Below are positions 38,887 through 48,089 of a stretch of DNA of 64,000 nt, piece after piece. The position numbers were made by a program, and so were the translations under genes. The DNA lies in the NCBI GenBank assembly GCA_963778675.1, contig CAVZVI010000011.1:1491126-1555125 (forward strand). The letters run 5' to 3'. The notes under the pieces are model-generated. The model did no database searches and was not told the DNA's origin. It worked only from the letters and a program-made list of their open reading frames with translations. The first letter of the stretch is position 1. Each line of letters opens with the position of its first letter. Origin of the DNA: CAWCDJ01 sp963778675 (GTDB lineage: Bacteria; Acidobacteriota; Terriglobia; Bryobacterales; Bryobacteraceae).

Positions 38887-40554
38887 CTATGCGGAAAGGG
38901 TCTGCTGAAGCAAACGCATGAGCTGGTCGAACTGAAAAGGCTTCCGGATGAACTTCGCGACTCGCAGCCCGGCAAATGAGGCATCGACCGTTTCCCGGCT
39001 GTAAGCGCTGGTTAGGATTACTTCGAGATTGGCGCGCATGTGCCGGGCTTCTTCCAGGACCTCCCGGCTGGACACCCCGGGCAGAGTCGCATCCAGCAGC
39101 ATGACATCGATCTCAACCTTGTGCGTCCGAATGAGGTCCAGCGCGGAAGAGCCGTCGATTGCCTCAATGACCCGATAGCCGCTCTTTCGCAGCATCTTTG
39201 ACACCGCGAGCCGCAAGACGCTTTCATCCTCGACGACCAGAACGGTCCCGGAGGGAGGCCGATGGTTCCCCCCATAGGACGGCGCGATTGTTCCGCGGCC
39301 CGAGGGAGCCGCGTCGCCGGCACAAGGGAGGAAGATCGCAAACGTAGTCCCCCGACCAGGCTCGCTGACAAGACTGATGGTCCCGCCGTGATCTCTGACG
39401 ATCCCTTGAACGACGGCGAGCCCGAGGCCGCGGCCGGCGAATTTCGTGCTGAAGAACGGATCGAAGACTTTGGCTTGCACGTCTTCGGTCATGCCGACAC
39501 CCGTATCCGAAACCTCCAGCTTCAAGTAATCTCCCGCAGGCAAAAGCGGCGCAATGTTCGGACCTGAGTCCGCAGGCAGTACGATCGCCGAGGTGGCAAT
39601 CTTAATGACGCCGCTTTTCTCCCCGACCGCCTCCGACGCATTGATCACCAGGTTCATCAGGATCTGTCGGGTCTGCGAGGCCCTGCCCAGCACTGCGGGA
39701 AGGTCGCGCTGCAGGTCCATGATCAAAACCGCATGTTTCGATATGGTGACCTTCAGCAGTTCCAGCATCTCTTCCACCAGCCGCGAGAAATCGATGGGCT
39801 CGACGGGTTCGGCTTTGTCCTGCCCCGCGTAGATCATCAACTCGCGGACAATCTCTGCGCCGTGGCTGGCAACCGCTCGGATTTTTTGGATACCTTCAAC
39901 GGGCGATTCACCCGCCGCCAGTTCTGTCGCTGCCAGTTCAGCTTCCGCGAGGATGCCGCCCAGCAGGTTGTTGAAGTCATGGGCGATCCCGCCGGCCAGG
40001 ACTCCAATGCCTTCCAACTTCTGTCTGGCCAGGGACTCATCCTGAGTCCGTTTGAAATCGGTCGTATCGATGCAGGCGCCGACGATCCGGTGAATGCGGC
40101 CCGCGGTATTTCGCATCGGGATGAGGTTCGAGTGGAAGTACCTCTTTCCGGCCGGCAAGTTCAGTTCATCGTCATAGTTGATGGGAAGACCGGCCTCCAG
40201 GCAGCGACGATAGTTTGCAGTCAGCTTTTGGGCGAGCTCCGCAGCGAAGACTTCTTCGACGAACCTGCCGGACACTTCTGCACTTGTGAGTCCCACCACC
40301 TTCTCCTCAGCCGAGTTGAAGCCTGCATACTTGAAACGGCCGTCGGGAGTCACGTCGATCAGGAACATGCAGGTCGAGATGTTGTCGAACACCTGCTGCA
40401 GGTCCGCTTCGCGAAGGGCGGAGGCCTTCCGGCGGTCCGGCCCGTGTGCAGGGCTCCGCAGGTCGCCGACTTCATCTTCCAACTCGGCAACGCGCGCACG
40501 AAGCCGCCGGATTTCTTCTTCGAGGGAAAGCTGCGCCGCGGTTGGTTCGCTCAT
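38887..40554 (-). CDS. Hybrid sensor histidine kinase/response regulator
   Basis: The 555-aa soluble protein has an N-terminal coiled coil (LEEEIRRLRARVAELEDEV), a PAS domain with PAC (about 50-170), a HisKA-type dimerisation site with phospho-acceptor His in GGIAHDFNNLL (about 192), an HATPase_c domain (MNLVINASEAVG, VSDTGVGM, GRGLGLAVVQGIV) and a C-terminal receiver with Asp in VMLLDATLPG (about 488) and Lys in IRKPF (about 538). There are no transmembrane helices, so it senses a cytosolic signal. No separate output regulator is adjacent. Confidence 0.92.
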   Translation of the reverse strand: MSEPTAAQLSLEEEIRRLRARVAELEDEVGDLRSPAHGPDRRKASALREADLQQVFDNISTCMFLIDVTPDGRFKYAGFNSAEEKVVGLTSAEVSGRFVEEVFAAELAQKLTANYRRCLEAGLPINYDDELNLPAGKRYFHSNLIPMRNTAGRIHRIVGACIDTTDFKRTQDESLARQKLEGIGVLAGGIAHDFNNLLGGILAEAELAATELAAGESPVEGIQKIRAVASHGAEIVRELMIYAGQDKAEPVEPIDFSRLVEEMLELLKVTISKHAVLIMDLQRDLPAVLGRASQTRQILMNLVINASEAVGEKSGVIKIATSAIVLPADSGPNIAPLLPAGDYLKLEVSDTGVGMTEDVQAKVFDPFFSTKFAGRGLGLAVVQGIVRDHGGTISLVSEPGRGTTFAIFLPCAGDAAPSGRGTIAPSYGGNHRPPSGTVLVVEDESVLRLAVSKMLRKSGYRVIEAIDGSSALDLIRTHKVEIDVMLLDATLPGVSSREVLEEARHMRANLEVILTSAYSRETVDASFAGLRVAKFIRKPFQFDQLMRLLQQTLSA

Positions 40555-40737
40555 CGAAAGCCGCTCTAAAGGTAGCGGGTTTCCTACCCAGACTGGAGAC
40601 TATGATATCGCACGGCGAGCAGCCCAGCCCGTAGGCGCGCTCGATGTGCGCCGATCCGCAGGCTCTATGGCGGCATTGACGCGTGATCGGGGAGAGCCCT
40701 GCTCGCCTGGACAGGCCGGGAGGCCTATCCTACTGGT

Positions 40738-42645
40738 ATGAGGATTCGGTGTGGATGGGCTTGCGGTGTCTTTCTGGTGGTTTCGTTCGCGTGGGGACAG
40801 CAGGCGAAACATGCTTTCTCGGCGGAAGATTGGGCGGCCTTGCGGAGCGCGGCAGCGGTGGCCGTCTCGCCGGATGGGACGATCCTCTGCCGGGTCACAT
40901 TCGGCGGGGCGAAGGGCGAAGATAACGTCGAATGGCGGCTGATTCGTCCGGACGGGAGCGGTGCGCGCAAGCTGGACCTGCCGGAGCATTTCAGGCCGTT
41001 TGGATTCGCTCCCGACGGGGCGTCGCTTTACGGCTCGTACGTGGTGAACAAGCTTCCGCAACTGGCGGTCTTCGGGATCGCGGCGCTCAACAAGAGTGCG
41101 ACGCCGTCGCGCCTGATCATGCTGCCGCGCGGAATGCATTCGGCCGCGCTTTCGCCGGACGGAGCGCGCTTCGCGATTCTGGCGGACCCGGATCCGCCGG
41201 ACAACCTTGCCGAGGTGCGCACCGTCGTCGAGCCCGAGGCGACCAGCCTGTACGTGGTGAAAACGGATGGCACGGGAGGCAACTGGTGGTGCCCGGGCCT
41301 GAAGAACGTCGGGGCTGTGGCGTGGTCTCCAGATGCCTCCCGGCTGGCGGCGGTTTCGGGGACGCCGAAGATAGGATTCCACTACTTCCGCACCCAACTG
41401 GACGTATGTACGGCGAACGGCAGCCGGCGCCTGGCGGAGGTACCCAACGTAACCGCGGGAATTGGGTGGGGCGAGGGAGGGAAGGAGCTGGTGTTCCTCA
41501 GCACCACGAACTCGGTTCTCACACCCGACCACGTTTGGTCCGTTCCGGCGGATGGAGGAACCCCGGCGGACCGGACGCCCAAGCTCGGCGGGTCGGCGCT
41601 GGGCCTGTGGGCAGATCCGCATGGCAAGATCTGGGTGCTGGTGGAGCACGGTGTGCAGAACGAAGTCGACACTTTCGAGAAGGGCGAGCTGACGCGGGCG
41701 TATCGGTGGCCGGACGGGTACGTGTCCGGGCGGCCGGTCTTTGCTGAGCTTGCGGGCGCGCCGGAGCGGATCGCCATGACGGTGGGGGACCCGCAACATA
41801 CGGACAACGTCGCGGTGCCGTCGGAGGGAGGTTTGCGCAAGGTCACGACGGAAGGCGACGCGCAACTTGCGAAAATCGACCTGGGAGCGGTGCGGGTGGT
41901 GCGGTGGACCAGCAAGGAAGGCATCGCGCTCGAGGGAATCGCCACGTTCCCGGCGGGGTACGCCGAAGGCCGCCGCTACCCGTTTCTGGTGTTTCCGCAT
42001 GGCGGGCCGGAAGGGAATGACGCACTGGAGTTGGATGCACTGGCCCGGATCATCGCGGGGTTAGGATACGTGGTGCTACAACCCGAGTATCGCGGCTCGA
42101 CGGGCTACGGCGACGACTTCCTGAATGCCATATTTCAGCACTTCGGCGACCGGGCGTACCGGGATGTGGACAGCGCGACGGACTTCGCCATCGCGCAGGG
42201 ATGGGCGGATCCGAATCGACTGGCCATCTTCGGCTGGAGCGCGGGTGGATTCATGACGTCGTGGACCGTGACGCAGACGCACCGCTACCGCGCGGCCATC
42301 GAAGGCGCGGGAATCACGGACTGGGCGCCGTTCCTTTGGACCAGCGATATTCAGCAGTTCGACTACGACAACCGCTGGCCGGAGAAGGATCCCGAGGCCT
42401 TCCGGCAGTTTTCGGCGGTGGCGTATGCCAGCGCGGTCACAACGCCGATTCTGATTCTTCACGGAGCGGCGGACCTGCGCGTTCCGACGTTCCAGGGCCG
42501 GGAATACTTCGAAGTCCTGAAGGCGAACGGAAAGACGACGCGCATGGTGACCTACCCGGGCTCGCCGCACTTTCCGAGGCTCTGGGAACAGCGGCTCGAC
42601 GTGATCCGCGAGATTGCGGCGTGGCTGGCACGGTACAACCCGTAA
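40738..42645 (+). CDS. S9-family prolyl oligopeptidase/acylaminoacyl peptidase
   Basis: This 635-aa exported peptidase has signal CGVFLVVSFAWGQQ and an N-terminal propeller with weak WD-like blades (ALSPDGARFAILADPD, AVAWSPDASRLAAVSG). A C-terminal alpha/beta hydrolase follows: FPHGGPEGNDALELD (oxyanion region) and YRGSTGYGDDF. Ser is in FGWSAGG (about 501), Asp in LHGAADLRVP (about 579) and His in PGSPHFP (about 611), so the triad is complete. It probably hydrolyses short peptides in the periplasm. Confidence 0.92.
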   Translation: MRIRCGWACGVFLVVSFAWGQQAKHAFSAEDWAALRSAAAVAVSPDGTILCRVTFGGAKGEDNVEWRLIRPDGSGARKLDLPEHFRPFGFAPDGASLYGSYVVNKLPQLAVFGIAALNKSATPSRLIMLPRGMHSAALSPDGARFAILADPDPPDNLAEVRTVVEPEATSLYVVKTDGTGGNWWCPGLKNVGAVAWSPDASRLAAVSGTPKIGFHYFRTQLDVCTANGSRRLAEVPNVTAGIGWGEGGKELVFLSTTNSVLTPDHVWSVPADGGTPADRTPKLGGSALGLWADPHGKIWVLVEHGVQNEVDTFEKGELTRAYRWPDGYVSGRPVFAELAGAPERIAMTVGDPQHTDNVAVPSEGGLRKVTTEGDAQLAKIDLGAVRVVRWTSKEGIALEGIATFPAGYAEGRRYPFLVFPHGGPEGNDALELDALARIIAGLGYVVLQPEYRGSTGYGDDFLNAIFQHFGDRAYRDVDSATDFAIAQGWADPNRLAIFGWSAGGFMTSWTVTQTHRYRAAIEGAGITDWAPFLWTSDIQQFDYDNRWPEKDPEAFRQFSAVAYASAVTTPILILHGAADLRVPTFQGREYFEVLKANGKTTRMVTYPGSPHFPRLWEQRLDVIREIAAWLARYNP

Positions 42646-42673
42646 CGGGCGCACCGTGCGATTGCGCAGGCTC

Positions 42674-44179
42674 TCACCGAATCGGGATCTTGAAGACGTA
42701 GGCCTGGCGGGCGGGGAGCGAGGCGGACAGGGCGCCGGGGACCGCGATCCGCAACTGCTTGCCGTGGAGCGTCGATGCGAGCGAGTGGCCGCCTTCGAGC
42801 AGAGTCACGCGCGTTCCGGACGGGACTTCGATGTCATCGATCACGACCTCTCCCATGGGGCGGTGCGGCACGATGGCGTAGACGGCATCGTCCTTGGCAG
42901 TGAGGAAGGCCTCGGCGCGCGCGTAGCCGGCGGGCGGCGTATCCACCATCTTGGTGATGTCGTATTCCGACATGAACTCTTTCTCTTCGAGCTTGGGAAT
43001 CGCGCCCTTGCTCCACTGGCGGGGATTGCGCCATGCTTTGGTCCCGTAGATCGCCTCGCCGTTGGGGCGCAGCCAGTCGCCGATCTGGGTGAGCCGCTCT
43101 TCCATGATGACGGGAATCCGGCCGTCGGCGGTCGGGCCGATATCCAGGAGGAGGTTGCCGCCGCGGCTGACGATGTCGATCAGCATGAGCAGAAGCTGCC
43201 GGCCGGTATGGTAGTCCTTCACGGTCTCCATGCGGTTGTAGCCGTAGGAGTAGCCCATGCCGCGGCTCTCTTCCCAGGGGTGGGCGGATTGCTGCATGCC
43301 GGAGGTGTACTCGGTGGTGTAGTAGCCGCCGTGCTTGTGGCGCGTGTCCTTGCCCCAGCGGTCGTCGATGACGACTTCGTCGCGCACGGGCGATTCGTTG
43401 AAAAGCCAGGCCAGGAGCTCGGGGGTGCGCCACTCGGCACTGGTCTGCTCCCATTCGCCGTCGGAGAAGATGATGCTCGGCTTCGCGTGGGTGACCACGT
43501 CCTTGAACTGCGGGAACATGTGCTCGGCGACGTAGCGCTTCTTGTCGGAGAGCCACAGCGGGTTGTACCACTCGTAGAGGGAATAGTAGATGCCCATGTG
43601 CAGGCCGCGGCGGCGTCCGGCCTCCATCAGGTCGACGAGCAGGTCGCGCTTCGGGCCGATATCGACGGCATTCCAGGGCCGGCCCCAGGCCCGGTTGGCC
43701 TCGGCGCTGGGCCAGAGAGTGAAGCCTTCGTGGTGCTTGGAGGTGAGTGCGACGTACCTGGCGCCGGAGCGCTCGAAGACGCCGGCCCAGTGGTCGGGGT
43801 CGTAGAGCTCGGCGCGGAACATGGGGGCGAAATCGAAGTAGGGGAAGTTGGCGCCGTAAACGCGTTGATGGAACTTCCAGGTGAGGGCGCCGTTGCCGAC
43901 CGGGCCGGGAGCCTTCTTGCCATTGGTGAGCGAGTTCCAATACCACTCGGCGTAGGGATTTTCGCCCTTCACGTTGACCGCGGCGTAGGAAGGAACCGAG
44001 TAGACGCCCCAGTGGATGAAGATGCCGAACTTGGCGTCGGTATACCATTTCGGCGAGGGGCGGCGGTCAATGGACTCCCAATTGGGCTCGAAGCGGGACG
44101 ATTGGGCCGCGGCGCGGCCGGCGGCGGAAAGCGCCAGCGGGGCGGCGGCACAAGCTTGTAACAAATCACGGCGTCGCAT
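42674..44179 (-). CDS. GH29 alpha-L-fucosidase, exported
   Basis: The 501-aa enzyme starts MRRRDLLQACAAAPLALSAA, a Tat-like signal (ATG 44179, GGAG just upstream). It has the GH29 pattern KWYTDAKFGIFIHWGVYSVP, VALTSKHHEGFTLWPS, WNAVDIGPKRDLLVDLM, and IIFSDGEWE, where the nucleophile Asp of the family sits. The C-terminal beta domain holds RGGNLLLDIGPTADG. It releases alpha-L-fucose from glycans in the periplasm or outside. The other GH gene in the window is GH43. Confidence 0.9.
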   Translation of the reverse strand: MRRRDLLQACAAAPLALSAAGRAAAQSSRFEPNWESIDRRPSPKWYTDAKFGIFIHWGVYSVPSYAAVNVKGENPYAEWYWNSLTNGKKAPGPVGNGALTWKFHQRVYGANFPYFDFAPMFRAELYDPDHWAGVFERSGARYVALTSKHHEGFTLWPSAEANRAWGRPWNAVDIGPKRDLLVDLMEAGRRRGLHMGIYYSLYEWYNPLWLSDKKRYVAEHMFPQFKDVVTHAKPSIIFSDGEWEQTSAEWRTPELLAWLFNESPVRDEVVIDDRWGKDTRHKHGGYYTTEYTSGMQQSAHPWEESRGMGYSYGYNRMETVKDYHTGRQLLLMLIDIVSRGGNLLLDIGPTADGRIPVIMEERLTQIGDWLRPNGEAIYGTKAWRNPRQWSKGAIPKLEEKEFMSEYDITKMVDTPPAGYARAEAFLTAKDDAVYAIVPHRPMGEVVIDDIEVPSGTRVTLLEGGHSLASTLHGKQLRIAVPGALSASLPARQAYVFKIPIR

Positions 44180-44214
44180 CTGCTCCAGAATACACCGCGG
44201 ACAGATGGTGATGT

Positions 44215-44589
44215 ATGATTACATCCATGCGTTTCGCGATGGTTTCGATGCTGTTTGCGCTGCTGCCGCTCGCTGCCCAGGATGCGCCGCCCCCCAGGCC
44301 GCAGGGCCGCGGGATGATGACGCCGAAGAACCTGAAGATCCTGAAGCCCGACGAGGTGCGCCCGATGATGGGGGCGTTCCGCACGGCATTGGGCGTGCAA
44401 TGCACCTTCTGCCATACGATGGGCGATTTCGCGAGCGACGAGAATCCGCACAAGGACAAAGCTCGCATGATGATCGCGATGATGCGGGACGCCAACGCCA
44501 AGTTCGAGGACGGGAAGGAGCACGTGACCTGCTACACGTGCCATCGCGGGAAGACCGAGCCGGAATCGGCGCCGCCGGCGGCGCAGTAG
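44215..44589 (+). CDS. Diheme c-type cytochrome (reaction-centre cytochrome-like)
   Basis: The 124-aa protein has signal FAMVSMLFALLPLAAQ and two heme-binding sites, VQCTFCHTMGDFASDENPHK and VTCYTCHRGK. The order CxxCH, DFAxDxxPxK, ARMMIAMM, then CYTCHRG is that of the photosynthetic reaction-centre cytochrome c subunit family, widespread as short two-heme versions in non-phototrophic Acidobacteria. ATG 44227 is an equally possible start. It is divergent from the fucosidase by 35 bp. Confidence 0.82.
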   Translation: MITSMRFAMVSMLFALLPLAAQDAPPPRPQGRGMMTPKNLKILKPDEVRPMMGAFRTALGVQCTFCHTMGDFASDENPHKDKARMMIAMMRDANAKFEDGKEHVTCYTCHRGKTEPESAPPAAQ

Positions 44590-44592
44590 GGG

Positions 44593-45705
44593 CTACTTTC
44601 CCGTAACTTCTTTCAGAACACGAAGAGTGTTGCCGCCGAAGATCTTCGCCAGATCGACGTCGCTATAGCCCTTTTTGCGCAGGGCGGCTTTGAGCGCGGG
44701 CATCTTGGAGATATCTTCGAGCCCTTTGGGCGGCGAGGAGATGCCGTCGAAATCGCTGCCGATGCCGACGTGGTCGATGCCGGCGACCTTGACGGCGTGA
44801 TCGATGTGCTCCACGGCGTCGTCGAGAGTGCCGAAGGTCGGGCGAGGCTTCATGTCGCGGTGCATCTCGTCGGCGGCATAGTCGTCGAGCGCCTTGCCGA
44901 TGAGGGCGGGCTCGGCGGCGATATTGGAGATATCGGCCTTCAATTGCTCGGCATCCTTGGGATTCAGGAAACCCTCGCCGAAGTTGATCCCCACCACCCC
45001 GCCGTTTTTGGCGAGTGCCTGCAGCATCTCGTCGGTCATATTGCGCGGAACGTCGGACAGGGCGCGGCAGGAGGAGTGCGAGGCGATGACGGGTTTGGTA
45101 CTCACGGCCAGGGCGTCGAAGAAGGTCTTGTCGGAGACGTGCGAAACGTCCACGATCATCCCCAGGCGGTTCATCTCCCTCACCACTTCCTTGCCGAAAT
45201 CGGTGAGGCCGTTGTGAACGGGCGTGTCGGTGGAAGAGTCGGCCCAATCGGTGTTGCGGAAATGGGTGAGGGTCATGGAGCGGATGCCGAGCCGGTAGTA
45301 CATGCGGAGGACGGCGAGGTCGTCATCGATCTGGTGGCCGCCCTCGACGGTGAGGATGGCGGCGATGCGGCGGCTGCGGGTAATGCGCAGGACGTCGGCG
45401 GCGTTGAGGGCGAGTGCGATCTGTTCGGGGTGGGTATCGAAGAGACGCTGCATGGCGTCGCGCAGATCGAGCGTGCGGCGGATGGCTTCGGAGCCTTTGT
45501 AGTAGGTAGGCACCCAAAGAGCGAAAAACGGCGCGTTGACGCCGCCCTCCTTCAGGCGGGGGATATCGACGTGGCCCACCGGGGAGCGGCGGGTGATATC
45601 GGCGCGATCGATGAGGATGCGCTGCGCGGTGTCGATGTGGCTGTCGATTCCGACCGTCTGGGCGGCCAGGGGCAGCGCAGCCATGAGAAATCTCACAAAT
45701 CGCAT
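44593..45705 (-). CDS. Membrane dipeptidase (peptidase M19)
   Basis: The 370-aa metalloenzyme has a short signal and then DSHIDTAQR (first metal site HxD), LTVEGGHQID (bridging Glu), LTHFRNTDWADS, VDVSHVSDKTF and IASHSSCRAL (His ligands), and HVGIGSDFDGI (Asp). That is the full binuclear zinc set of renal dipeptidase-type enzymes. ATG 45705 is chosen; the GTG 18 bases upstream lacks a ribosome site. It cleaves dipeptides, including D-amino acid containing ones, in the periplasm. Its stop is 3 bp from the convergent cytochrome gene. Confidence 0.92.
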   Translation of the reverse strand: MRFVRFLMAALPLAAQTVGIDSHIDTAQRILIDRADITRRSPVGHVDIPRLKEGGVNAPFFALWVPTYYKGSEAIRRTLDLRDAMQRLFDTHPEQIALALNAADVLRITRSRRIAAILTVEGGHQIDDDLAVLRMYYRLGIRSMTLTHFRNTDWADSSTDTPVHNGLTDFGKEVVREMNRLGMIVDVSHVSDKTFFDALAVSTKPVIASHSSCRALSDVPRNMTDEMLQALAKNGGVVGINFGEGFLNPKDAEQLKADISNIAAEPALIGKALDDYAADEMHRDMKPRPTFGTLDDAVEHIDHAVKVAGIDHVGIGSDFDGISSPPKGLEDISKMPALKAALRKKGYSDVDLAKIFGGNTLRVLKEVTGK

Positions 45706-45752
45706 GGGGGAAGGATACCGCACCGGGGAAGGCTCCTGGTATTCTGGTCCGC

Positions 45753-46229
45753 ATGCCGAACAGCGTCAGCCCAATCCCGCCGGGATTTCACTCGATCACG
45801 CCGCACCTGGCAGTCATCGGAGCCGCGGCGTACATCGATTTCTTGAAGAAGGCTTTCAACGCCTCGGAGATCGCGCGGTCGCCGGGGCCGGGGGGCAAGC
45901 TGATGCACGCGACCGTGCGGATCGGCGACTCCATGCTGATGTTCGCGGACGATTTCGCGGAAGAGTTCCACATGCCGCCCCTGGCACAGGGCCGGCTGCC
46001 ATTCGTACTCAACCTTTACGTACCGGATGCCGATGCGGCCTGGGCGCAGGCGCTGGCGGCGGGGTGCGAGGTGGTCTTCCCGATTGCGGACCAGTTCTGG
46101 GGCGACCGTTACGGCCACGTGAAGGATCCGTTCGGGTTCGTGTGGGCGATTACCAGCCGGAAAGAAGAACTGACGCCGCAGCAGATGCAGGAAAGAGCCG
46201 CGAAGGCCTTTGGGGGAGGCCATCCGTAG
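45753..46229 (+). CDS. VOC-superfamily (PhnB-like) protein
   Basis: This 158-aa protein has the pattern SITPHLAVIGAAAYIDFLKK, AFNASEIAR, HATVRIGDSMLMFADDF, LNLYVPDADAAWAQALAAGC and GDRYGHVKDPFGFVWAI, typical of PhnB/glyoxalase-type VOC proteins. Metal positions are not clearly kept in every beta-alpha-beta module, so the enzyme activity is uncertain. It lies 14 bp upstream of the AhpD-like gene and is probably cotranscribed with it. Confidence 0.85.
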   Translation: MPNSVSPIPPGFHSITPHLAVIGAAAYIDFLKKAFNASEIARSPGPGGKLMHATVRIGDSMLMFADDFAEEFHMPPLAQGRLPFVLNLYVPDADAAWAQALAAGCEVVFPIADQFWGDRYGHVKDPFGFVWAITSRKEELTPQQMQERAAKAFGGGHP

Positions 46230-46243
46230 GCGATAATCAGCGC

Positions 46244-46645
46244 ATGGCGACTTGCGGATTTGTGGAATACACGGACGCCGGTCCGGAGGTGCGGGCGGTC
46301 TATGACGATATCATGGCCACCCGCAAGACGGACTGGATCAACAACTTCTGGAAAGCTCTGGCCCACGACCCGGCGACGCTCCGGCGCACGTGGGAGAGCG
46401 TCAAGCAGGTGATGAGGCCGGGGGCGCTCGACCCGCTGACCAAAGAGATGCTCTACGTGGCCATCAGCGCCACGAACCAGTGCGGATACTGCATCGCGTC
46501 GCACACGGCAAGCGCGCGCAAAGCCGGGATGACCGACGCCATGTTCGCCGAGGTGATGGCGGTAGTGGGGATGGCGAACGAGACGAACCGCCTCGCGAGC
46601 GGGTACCAGGTGGAGATCGACGAACGGTTCAGGTGCGGATCGTAA
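46244..46645 (+). CDS. Carboxymuconolactone decarboxylase/AhpD-like protein
   Basis: The 133-aa protein begins at ATG 46244 and contains EMLYVAISATNQCGYCIASH, the AhpD-type CxxC with its following His, near residues 68-88. Flanking helices (AVYDDIMATRK, AEVMAVVGMANETNR) fit the all-helical CMD fold. Such proteins act as alkylhydroperoxidase-like thiol reductases. Neighbouring VOC protein and shared orientation suggest a small detoxification operon. Confidence 0.87.
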   Translation: MATCGFVEYTDAGPEVRAVYDDIMATRKTDWINNFWKALAHDPATLRRTWESVKQVMRPGALDPLTKEMLYVAISATNQCGYCIASHTASARKAGMTDAMFAEVMAVVGMANETNRLASGYQVEIDERFRCGS

Positions 46646-46649
46646 ATCC

Positions 46650-46738
46650 TGGTGCGGATGAGAGGACTTGAACCTCCACGCCCTTGCGAGCACTAGAACC
46701 TGAATCTAGCGCGTCTGCCAATTCCGCCACATCCGCAC
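46650..46738 (-). tRNA. tRNA-Leu (anticodon CAG)
   Basis: The reverse strand has acceptor GTGCGGA pairing with TCCGCAC, the anticodon stem CTAGA/TCTAG with loop TTCAGGT (anticodon CAG), and a long class II variable arm (TGCTCGCAAGGGCGT). The T-arm is GAGGTTCAAGTCCTC and the CCA is encoded. Confidence 0.95.
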
Positions 46739-46755
46739 GATCGGGTGGCGATTCC

Positions 46756-46785
46756 ATTGTTCCAAAACGGCGCCTCTCCAGTCAA
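46756..46785 (-). promoter_or_regulatory. Putative tRNA-Leu promoter
   Basis: On the reverse strand TTGACT (46780-46785) and AACAAT (46756-46761) are 18 bases apart, 17 bases before the tRNA. Confidence 0.45.
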
Positions 46786-46806
46786 ATACAATACGATCTG
46801 GAAACC

Positions 46807-47880
46807 ATGCCGCGATTCTCTGCCGCCGCCCTGCTCTGCTTTGCATTGGCCGGCCTCCACGCCCAGTCTCCGGCCACTCTCCGCAACCCCCTGCTACCTT
46901 CCGGACCCGACCCGTGGGTCACGTTCCAGGACGGCTTCTACTACTACATGAACACGACCGGCAACAGCCTGGCCATCCGCAAGACCCGCAGCCTGGCTGC
47001 CCTCGATACGGCGGAGCGCAAGGTGGTGTGGCGTCCGCCGGCCGAAGGGCCATACTCGCACGGCATCTGGGCGCCGGAACTGCATTCCCTCCGCGGCAAG
47101 TGGTACATCTATTTCTCGGCGGATGCCGGCACCAACCTCACGCACCGGATCTGGGTCGTCGAGAATCCTTCGCCCGATCCGCTGGCCGGCGAATGGACGC
47201 TTAAGGGCAAAGTCGCCGACCCCGCGGACAAATGGGCTATCGACGCTACCGTCTTCGAGAATGCCGGGCGGCTCTACATGATCTGGTCGGGATGGGAAGA
47301 CGACGTCAACGGCGTACAAAGCTTATATATCGCGGAACTCTCGAATCCCTGGACGGTGAAGGGCCGTCGCGTCCGGATCTCGACGCCGGAGTATCCCTGG
47401 GAGAAGATCGGCGACCGCAGCATGAAGCGGGACCCGGAGGAAAACCCCGGCGCCGACACCAAGGAACCCCTCCACATCGACGTCAACGAGGGCCCCGAGA
47501 TTCTTCGCCACGGCGGCCGCATCTTCCTGGTCTATTCCGCCAGCGCCTGCTGGACGGATTTTTACGAGCTCGGCATGCTCACCGCATCGGAAAGCAGCGA
47601 CCTCCTCGATCCGCGCTCCTGGAAAAAGAGTCCCCTGCCGGTCTTCTGGCAATCGCCCGAAGCCCACGCCTACGGCCCCGGCCACAACAGCTTTTTCCAA
47701 TCGCCGGACGGCAGGCAGGACTGGATTCTCTACCACGCCAACCCGGAGCCGAACCAGGGCTGCGGAAGCCACCGCTCGCCCCGTGCCCAACCCTTCACCT
47801 GGAAGCCGGACGGCACCCCCGATTTCGGCCGCCCCGTTCCGATTTCGGCGCCGATCCCGGCGCCCTCCGGCGGCGAGTGA
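46807..47880 (+). CDS. GH43-family glycosidase, exported
   Basis: The 357-aa enzyme starts at ATG 46807 with signal FSAAALLCFALAGLHAQ. GH43 five-blade features follow: LPSGPDPWVTFQDGFYYYMN (catalytic base Asp), IWAPELHSLRGKWYIYFSAD, WAIDATVFENAGRLYMIWSG (pKa-tuning Asp) and VNEGPEILRHGGRIFLVYSA (acid Glu), then GHNSFFQSPDGRQDWILYHA. It is probably an arabinosidase or xylosidase active on plant glycans. The stretch between the two acidic residues is complete. Confidence 0.88.
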   Translation: MPRFSAAALLCFALAGLHAQSPATLRNPLLPSGPDPWVTFQDGFYYYMNTTGNSLAIRKTRSLAALDTAERKVVWRPPAEGPYSHGIWAPELHSLRGKWYIYFSADAGTNLTHRIWVVENPSPDPLAGEWTLKGKVADPADKWAIDATVFENAGRLYMIWSGWEDDVNGVQSLYIAELSNPWTVKGRRVRISTPEYPWEKIGDRSMKRDPEENPGADTKEPLHIDVNEGPEILRHGGRIFLVYSASACWTDFYELGMLTASESSDLLDPRSWKKSPLPVFWQSPEAHAYGPGHNSFFQSPDGRQDWILYHANPEPNQGCGSHRSPRAQPFTWKPDGTPDFGRPVPISAPIPAPSGGE

Positions 47881-47885
47881 AGCGA

Positions 47886-48089
47886 TCAATGCATCGTGGC
47901 CGCGATGATCCAGCAGAGTCCCAGGGCCACGGCGCCCGCGACAATCGCGGCGGCCACGTTCTTCTCCTCCACGATCTGCTTCCACAGGTCGAAGGGAAAC
48001 AGCCGGGAGACAATCGAGAAGGCCACCCCAAAGACCAGGACGCCGAGCGCCGCGAAGATGAGGGCGTTGAGGATCGGGATATCGGTCAT
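47886..48089 (-). CDS. DUF350 family membrane protein
   Basis: The 67-aa product is two transmembrane helices (NALIFAALGVLVFGVAFSIV and AAAIVAGAVALGLCWIIAAT) joined by a loop LWKQIVEEKNV. The loop-and-second-helix pattern (EEKNVAAAIV) is the DUF350 signature. The ATG overlaps the hypB TGA, so it is coupled to hypB. No role is known. Confidence 0.82.
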   Translation of the reverse strand: MTDIPILNALIFAALGVLVFGVAFSIVSRLFPFDLWKQIVEEKNVAAAIVAGAVALGLCWIIAATMH